This document shows, piece by piece, positions 13,209 through 17,493 of a stretch of DNA of 17,493 bases (its first letter is position 1; each line of letters starts with the position of its first letter). The DNA comes from Phycisphaerales bacterium UBA966 (GTDB lineage Bacteria > Planctomycetota > Phycisphaerae > Phycisphaerales > SM1A02). The stretch covers positions 3,018-20,510 of the forward strand of contig DBCE01000178.1 in NCBI GenBank assembly GCA_002292895.1, in the 5' to 3' direction. Under the pieces are notes generated by a model. The model was not told where the DNA came from and did not search any database. It saw only the letters and a list, made by a program, of their open reading frames with translations. Made by a program: the position numbers and the translations under genes.

Positions 13209-15587
13209 TCACATGAGCGCCACGGGATCCACATCCACGGCGTAGGTCTCGCCCGGGCGCAGGATCTTCGCATTTCGAGCCGCAGTCAGAAATCGACCAA
13301 GGCTGGCGGCATTCGGAGCCGTGATCTCAACCTGCATGCGCCAACGGTCAGAAATACGCGCAATGGGGCAGGGCATCGGTCCGACGACTTCAACTCCACC
13401 GGCGCCTGGGCCCGCGCCCGCACCGGCACCCTCGCCCGCATTCATCCGCTCCGCTTCGATCGCCAACGCCCGCGCGAGCTCCTCCGCCATCACCCGCGCC
13501 TTCTCCTCGTCCCCATCGCGGATCACCACGCGCGCCATCCGCCGCCACGGCGGCAGTGCGAACCGCTCGCGCAACGCCAACTCTTCGCTTGCAAACGCCT
13601 CATAGTCATGCGCCGCTGCAAGCTTGATGGCGGGTGAGTCCGGTTGGAATGTTTGCACGATGGCGCGCCCCGCCTCCGCGCTGCGCCCACAGCGCCCGGA
13701 GACCTGGCTCACTAATTGAAAGGTCCGCTCCGCTGCTCGGAAGTCCGGCAAGTTGAGTGCGGTGTCAGCATTGACCACGCCCACCAAGCGAACGCCTGGA
13801 AAGTCCAGTCCCTTGGCAATCATCTGCGTTCCCACCAAGAGTCGCACTTCGCCGGCACCAAAGCGCCCCAGCGCATCATGGAAATCGTTGGCGTCCTGCA
13901 TGGAATCTGCATCAATGCGCAGCATGGTTGTTCCTGGCACCAGCACTGGATGGAGCCGCGCCAGTTCCTCTTCCACACGCTGCACACCAAGACCGAACAC
14001 CGAAACTTGTTTGCCACACACTGGGCACGTGCGCGGCAGTTTCTGCTCGCCTTGGCAATGATGGCAGCGCACGTACTGCGTGGCAGTTCCGCCCGCCGCT
14101 GAGGGCAGTGTGTGGCAAATCATGCCGGCATCACAGCGTTCGCAGCGCATCAACCATCCGCATCGGTGATCTGCGCAAGCGATCCAGTTTCCATAGCCGC
14201 GCCGATTCAAGAGAATCAGTACTTGCCCATTACTATCAAGTGTTTCTTGAATGGCACCTGCCAGCCGTGGCCCCAAGAGGTGCACGCGGCGATCAGGAAA
14301 TTTCTTGCGCTCTTCAGCAAAGTCAACCACTTCTACGTGCGGCAATCGCAGCCCTGGTGCGCGATCGCGCAAGACATGCAACGCGCTGGTCTTTCGCTCG
14401 GTTGCGTTAAACCAACTCTCCAAGCTCGGCGTGGCGCTACCAAGAACAATCGGGCACTGCGCCATTTGCGCGCGGCGAATAGCAACATCACGCCCGTGAT
14501 ATCGCGGCATCTGATCTTGCTTATAGCTTGCGTCATGCTCTTCATCGACAACGATCAACCCGAGTTGTCCATCAGCAACCGGCGCAAACACTGCACTGCG
14601 CGCGCCCATCACCAATCGCACTTGTCCCGCGGATACCAAGTTCCAGTGTTGATTCCGTTGCGCGGAAGTGAGCCCGCTATGCAAGATGGCGACGCGCTCC
14701 TGCGGGAACCGCGCCATCAATCGACCGCCGGTCTGCGGTGTCAGGCCGATCTCCGGCACCAACACCAACGCCGTGCGTCCTGCTGCCAAGGTGCGCTCAA
14801 TGAGCCGCATATACACCTCGGTTTTTCCGGCACCAGTGACACCAAAGAGAAGGTGCTGAGAAAATCCCTGGCCGATCGTGGCACCGATCGATTCCACTAC
14901 GCCGTTTTGCGCAGCAGTGAGTTGCGGTGCAACCCCAGAGGCGGCGCGTTCGGCGCGCCACTCTGCTTCTACCTTGGTGCGCCGTTGTGCCACAAGAATT
15001 CCCGCTGAAACCAGGCGTTTCACTGGCTCCGGGGTTCCTAATTCGGCGCGCTCGCACAGGTCGCGAACATCCATCGGGCGTTCAATGTCTTGGGCGGTTC
15101 GTAACGCTTCTACGGCGCGGCGTTGCTGCACGGTGACACGCTTTGCTGCAGCGATAGCCACTTCCCATCCGGGGGCAAGGTCAACCAACGTGCGCGTCAC
15201 CGTGCCGACACCTTTCTTCACGGCCGCCGGCGTCATGGATGCCAGCGTCATTCCGATCGGGCACACGTAGTACGCAGAAATCCACTGCGCCAGTTCCACC
15301 AACTGCATCGGCATGGGTGGCGCTGCGCTCGAGCGTGCTTCTACAAATTTCAGTTTCGATATTGGTACGCCCGGCATGGCATCGGCAGCCATGGTGCGAA
15401 CCACAATTCCCTCTACGGCCGAGTCGCCGCGTCCAAGTGGAACTCGCACTCGCTCACCTGCACGCACGTCGGCAAGCTCAGGTGGCAGCGCGTATGTCAG
15501 TCCGTCGGGGTAACGCTCCAATGATCGCTCCACCGCCACCTGAGCAAGGAGCGAGACGGTACGGTCACCGGAAGCGAACAGGGACAT
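13209..15587 (-). CDS. priA: Primosomal replication restart helicase PriA
   Basis: PriA is a 3'-to-5' superfamily 2 helicase that recognises stalled forks and reloads the replisome. The ATG at 15587 gives 792 residues (E. coli PriA is 732) and begins 10 nt after the carA stop. A GTG at 15617 would overlap carA and adds nothing family-like. The N-terminal 3'-DNA-binding domain (VAVERSLERYPDGLTYALP...GERVRVPLGRG) is followed by Walker A GVTGAGKT at 249-256 and the DEEH box at 348-351 (DEEHDASYKQ). Motif III is GSATPSLES. The zinc domain lies at about 471-524, and motif V/VI is GTQMIAKGLDFPGV plus QVSGRCGRS. All eight zinc cysteines are present, but the first pair is spaced C-x4-C (CADHRC) where E. 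coli has C-x2-C. A Gly/Ala/Pro-rich insert (GEGAGAGAGPGAGG) interrupts the C-terminal domain. It is probably co-transcribed with carA. Confidence 0.96.
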   Translation of the reverse strand: MSLFASGDRTVSLLAQVAVERSLERYPDGLTYALPPELADVRAGERVRVPLGRGDSAVEGIVVRTMAADAMPGVPISKLKFVEARSSAAPPMPMQLVELAQWISAYYVCPIGMTLASMTPAAVKKGVGTVTRTLVDLAPGWEVAIAAAKRVTVQQRRAVEALRTAQDIERPMDVRDLCERAELGTPEPVKRLVSAGILVAQRRTKVEAEWRAERAASGVAPQLTAAQNGVVESIGATIGQGFSQHLLFGVTGAGKTEVYMRLIERTLAAGRTALVLVPEIGLTPQTGGRLMARFPQERVAILHSGLTSAQRNQHWNLVSAGQVRLVMGARSAVFAPVADGQLGLIVVDEEHDASYKQDQMPRYHGRDVAIRRAQMAQCPIVLGSATPSLESWFNATERKTSALHVLRDRAPGLRLPHVEVVDFAEERKKFPDRRVHLLGPRLAGAIQETLDSNGQVLILLNRRGYGNWIACADHRCGWLMRCERCDAGMICHTLPSAAGGTATQYVRCHHCQGEQKLPRTCPVCGKQVSVFGLGVQRVEEELARLHPVLVPGTTMLRIDADSMQDANDFHDALGRFGAGEVRLLVGTQMIAKGLDFPGVRLVGVVNADTALNLPDFRAAERTFQLVSQVSGRCGRSAEAGRAIVQTFQPDSPAIKLAAAHDYEAFASEELALRERFALPPWRRMARVVIRDGDEEKARVMAEELARALAIEAERMNAGEGAGAGAGPGAGGVEVVGPMPCPIARISDRWRMQVEITAPNAASLGRFLTAARNAKILRPGETYAVDVDPVALM

Positions 15588-15597
15588 GCAGTGCTCG

Positions 15598-16809
15598 TCA
15601 CGCAGAAGCGAGCGCACGTTGCGCCGCTTCCATGTCAGCGGCGGTGATTGGACGCCTGCTGCCCATCATGGTGACGAAGCAGTCAAAGAGGTACGCGGAA
15701 TCATGCGGGCCAGGTGAGGCCTCGGGGTGATACTGCACGCTGAAGATCGGCTTGGAAGTGTGGCGGAAGCCAGCCAACGTTCCGTCGTTGAGGTGCATGT
15801 GCGTTGGCTCGCCACCCACTGCACGCAGCGATGCTTCATCAACACAAAAGCCATGATTTTGGCTTGTGATTTCCACCCGACCAGTGAGCAAATTGCGCAC
15901 GGGCTGATTGGCTCCGCGATGCCCAAACTTCAGTTTCCAAGTCTTGGCACCCAGTGCCAGTGCCAGCAACTGGTGACCAAGGCAAATGCCAAAGGTTGGC
16001 ACTTCGCCGGCGATTTCGCGCAGTGTGGCGATCGTTCGCTCCACAGCCGCTGGATCTCCGGGTCCGTTGGAGATGAACAATCCATCGGGCTTGCGCGCGC
16101 GAATTTCTGCAGCGCTCAAATCGTGTGGAACCACTTCGATATCGCAGCCGCGCTCCGCAAGATTGCGATAGATGTTGTGCTTCGCACCGCAATCGAGCGC
16201 GATGACCTTGAAGGTTCGCCCACCGTGCGATTGCCCGCGCAATGTCCACTCGCCAAGACCTTCGCGCCATGAGCTGCTCTGGGTTGGGCTGACGCATCCC
16301 GCAAGATTCTGCCCCGCCATGGAGGGGAGCGCGCGCGCCATCGCGATCAGTTCATCATCGGATTTGCTCGCACCAACAAAGAGCACGCCACGGAGTGCAC
16401 CCTTGGTCCGCAGAATCCGTACCAAGGCGCGCGTGTCGATCCCATCGATTCCAATGACGCCGTTCGCCGCAAGCCATGCGGAGAGACTGCTGATGGATCG
16501 ATGATTGCTCGGCTCCTCGATCGCCTCGCGCACGACAAATCCGCGCACGGCGGTGGAGCGGCTCTCGCCGTCCTCGTCAGAAATTCCGTAGTTGCCCATT
16601 TCTGTGGCCGTCATGGCCAGGATCTGCCCTGTATAGGAAGGATCGGTGAGCGCCTCTTGGTAGCCGCACATGGCGGTGTTGAACACCACTTCGCCTCCCG
16701 CGGTGGCTGCATCCGTACAAAGACCAAACGGATGGCCGTGAAAGACCGTTCCGTCCTCAAGTGCGAGTCGGCAGAGGGATGGTTGGTCTGGCTGAACGCT
16801 CTGGATCAT
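15598..16809 (-). CDS. carA: Carbamoyl-phosphate synthase small (glutaminase) subunit
   Basis: CarA hydrolyses glutamine and channels ammonia to CarB for carbamoyl phosphate, used in pyrimidine and arginine synthesis. From the ATG at 16809 there are 403 residues, near the family norm of about 380. The frame is open further upstream to 17016, but that stretch is intergenic in character and the family start is at LCRLALEDGTVFHG. The N-terminal CPSase domain shows GEVVFNTAMCGYQEALTDPSY. The class I glutamine amidotransferase domain has ISNGPGDP, the nucleophile C276 in FGICLGHQ, and H361 and E363 in QYHPEASPGPHDS. No carB is in the window, so the two subunits are either unlinked or carB lies elsewhere. 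There is no Shine-Dalgarno; a TACAAT hexamer lies 11 bp before the ATG, which could produce a near-leaderless transcript. priA starts 10 nt after the stop. Confidence 0.96.
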   Translation of the reverse strand: MIQSVQPDQPSLCRLALEDGTVFHGHPFGLCTDAATAGGEVVFNTAMCGYQEALTDPSYTGQILAMTATEMGNYGISDEDGESRSTAVRGFVVREAIEEPSNHRSISSLSAWLAANGVIGIDGIDTRALVRILRTKGALRGVLFVGASKSDDELIAMARALPSMAGQNLAGCVSPTQSSSWREGLGEWTLRGQSHGGRTFKVIALDCGAKHNIYRNLAERGCDIEVVPHDLSAAEIRARKPDGLFISNGPGDPAAVERTIATLREIAGEVPTFGICLGHQLLALALGAKTWKLKFGHRGANQPVRNLLTGRVEITSQNHGFCVDEASLRAVGGEPTHMHLNDGTLAGFRHTSKPIFSVQYHPEASPGPHDSAYLFDCFVTMMGSRRPITAADMEAAQRALASA

Positions 16810-16820
16810 GGGCGCGTGGG

Positions 16821-16826
16821 ATTGTA
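16821..16826 (-). promoter_or_regulatory. Candidate -10 element of carA
   Basis: TACAAT on the minus strand, one mismatch from TATAAT, ends 11 bp before the carA ATG at 16809. The hexamer 17 bp upstream (AGAGAA) is a poor -35. If used, the transcript would start about 3-7 nt before the ATG, which fits the missing Shine-Dalgarno. Weak evidence. Confidence 0.25.
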
Positions 16827-17008
16827 ACGAGTTCCGCTGCTCATTCTCTAGTTGACGGGTTGTCCCCGCATCTGAACCACCCCTTTGCAGAGCGTCCGAG
16901 GGCAGGGTAGCCTCGCCAAACCTCCGCCCTGATGTTCGGTCCGTGCCGAATCTTGGGATGTGGGGCGATCCTTTGGGCACCCGCGCCCGAAAGAGATGTT
17001 CGGCCGAT

Positions 17009-17024
17009 ACCGCCATGTGGCGGT
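17009..17024. repeat. Inverted repeat upstream of the Pro/Ala/Asp-rich protein gene
   Basis: ACCGCC (17009-17014) and GGCGGT (17019-17024) form a perfect 6-bp inverted repeat around ATGT. It lies in the divergent 242-bp gap between carA and the plus-strand gene at 17052, 17 nt before that gene's Shine-Dalgarno. It may be a leader hairpin or operator. The rest of the gap (16810-17008) shows no other strong structure. Confidence 0.35.
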
Positions 17025-17041
17025 GCTGGCGTTTGTCGTCT

Positions 17042-17046
17042 AGGAG
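17042..17046 (+). promoter_or_regulatory. Shine-Dalgarno for the gene at 17052
   Basis: AGGAG with a 5-nt spacer to the ATG at 17052. This is one of the best ribosome-binding sites in the window and the main evidence that the truncated frame at the right edge is a gene. Confidence 0.75.
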
Positions 17047-17051
17047 CAGTC

Positions 17052-17493
17052 ATGCCTCGTGAAGAGATTCGATTCGTTCGTCCGCTGAACTCGCTGTTTG
17101 CGCGTTCTTCCAGTGCGCTTCAGACGACGCTAGTGGTCGGCATGTTCGGCGTTACTGCCGTGATGCCCAATGTCTTTACACGACATGCAACGGCAACCCC
17201 GGTTGCCCCAGTGCAGGATCCCAATTCTGAACCGGGCCAAGATCCCGCCGCCGAGCCAAGCGAAGAACCAGGCCAAGATCCCGCCGACGAGCCAATGAAC
17301 TCGGATCCTGGCGATCCTGCGGACGATCCGATTGATGATCCCGCTGCTGAGCCAGCCGCCGATCCAGCCGCACCAGAACCAAAGAAGCCCGACGCTCCTG
17401 CGCCAACGAAGCCAGACGCACCGGCACCCAAGAAGTCTGATGCTCCTGCGCCGAAGAAGCCGGCGCAATCCGAGCCAGCGCCGACAGATCCAG
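17052..17493 (+). CDS. N-terminal part of a membrane-anchored or secreted Pro/Ala/Asp/Lys-rich protein (3' end missing)
   Basis: The frame starts at the ATG at 17052 after AGGAG and runs without a stop through the last base, giving 147 residues plus one base. I do not recognise a family. Residues 1-20 contain several Arg (MPREEIRFVRPLNSLFARSS). A hydrophobic stretch at about 21-43 (TLVVGMFGVTAVMP) reads as a signal anchor or a long signal peptide. After about residue 48 the protein is entirely low complexity: first Asp/Glu/Pro with the repeated EPGQDPAxEP, then Ala/Pro/Lys with repeated KKPDAPAP. This looks like a flexible stalk before a domain that lies beyond the window. The long minus-strand frames over the same DNA, rich in Gly/Ser, are shadows of this repeat. 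Such extended Pro/Ala stalks are common in exported planctomycete proteins, but the function cannot be inferred from this part. Confidence 0.75.
   Translation, partial: MPREEIRFVRPLNSLFARSSSALQTTLVVGMFGVTAVMPNVFTRHATATPVAPVQDPNSEPGQDPAAEPSEEPGQDPADEPMNSDPGDPADDPIDDPAAEPAADPAAPEPKKPDAPAPTKPDAPAPKKSDAPAPKKPAQSEPAPTDP
17235..17294 (+). repeat. Duplicated 24-bp unit encoding GQDPA(A/D)EP
   Basis: A 24-bp sequence beginning GGCCAAGATCCCGCCG is present at 17235-17258 and again at 17271-17294, with one mismatch (Ala to Asp codon) and 12 bp between the copies. In the protein this is EPGQDPAAEP, then SEEPGQDPADEP. Confidence 0.8.
17382..17453 (+). repeat. Three 24-bp tandem units encoding (K/T)K(P/S)DAPAP
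   Basis: Three consecutive in-frame 24-bp units at 17382-17405, 17406-17429 and 17430-17453 encode KKPDAPAP, TKPDAPAP and KKSDAPAP, followed by KKPAQ. Third-codon positions differ among units more than the protein does, so the repeat is kept at the protein level. Confidence 0.85.

Noticed and set aside
14112..15008. 298-codon plus-strand frame inside priA
   Set aside because: PriA motifs on the minus strand cover the same bases; the plus-strand translation has no recognisable domain.
17120..17468. Gly/Ser-rich and Arg/Trp-rich minus-strand frames at the right edge
   Set aside because: They mirror the Pro/Ala/Asp repeats of the plus-strand gene, which has a strong Shine-Dalgarno and a signal-anchor.

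Overview
The window holds ten protein-coding genes in high-GC bacterial DNA. Two are cut by the window edges. No rRNA, tRNA, transposase or CRISPR array was recognised. The best guess for the host is a planctomycete, perhaps of the Phycisphaerae. This rests on three things: an LL-diaminopimelate aminotransferase route to lysine, an exported tricorn-like S41 protease carrying Lys/Asp-rich inserts, and sparse Shine-Dalgarno use. It is an inference that no marker gene in the window proves.

Layout, left to right. (1) Plus strand: the C-terminal end of a repetitive beta-strand, DUF4097/adhesin-like protein, then dapL. (2) Minus strand, read right to left from about 4844 to 1972: a small disordered protein, an M42 metallo-aminopeptidase, a PmtA-like SAM methyltransferase, and the 23S rRNA methyltransferase RlmE. 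(3) A 418-bp gap with no credible gene, containing strong nested inverted repeats, followed on the plus strand by a 1190-residue tricorn/S41 protease. (4) Minus strand, read right to left from 16809 to 8882: carA, priA, sucA, sucB. carA and priA are almost contiguous. sucA has its own perfect TATAAT hexamer upstream and forms an operon with sucB. (5) Plus strand at the right edge, divergent from carA: the start of a membrane-anchored or secreted protein rich in Pro, Ala, Asp and Lys, truncated by the window end.

Most of the content is core metabolism: lysine and peptidoglycan precursors (dapL), the TCA cycle (sucA, sucB), carbamoyl phosphate synthesis (carA), replication restart (priA) and ribosome modification (rlmE). 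The less ordinary part is 3.3-8.8 kb. There a tricorn-like protease with a predicted export signal lies divergent from an M42 aminopeptidase. The pair suggests endo- and exo-peptide degradation, but the predicted compartments differ. Between them sit a small uncharacterised disordered protein and a candidate structured RNA or DNA element.

No hairpin followed by a T-run was seen after any gene, including at the two short convergent junctions. I found no convincing wholly new system. The strongest leads are the nested hairpin at 4918-4990, the inverted repeat abutting the M42 start, and the two differently phased Lys/Asp repeat tracts inside the protease gene.
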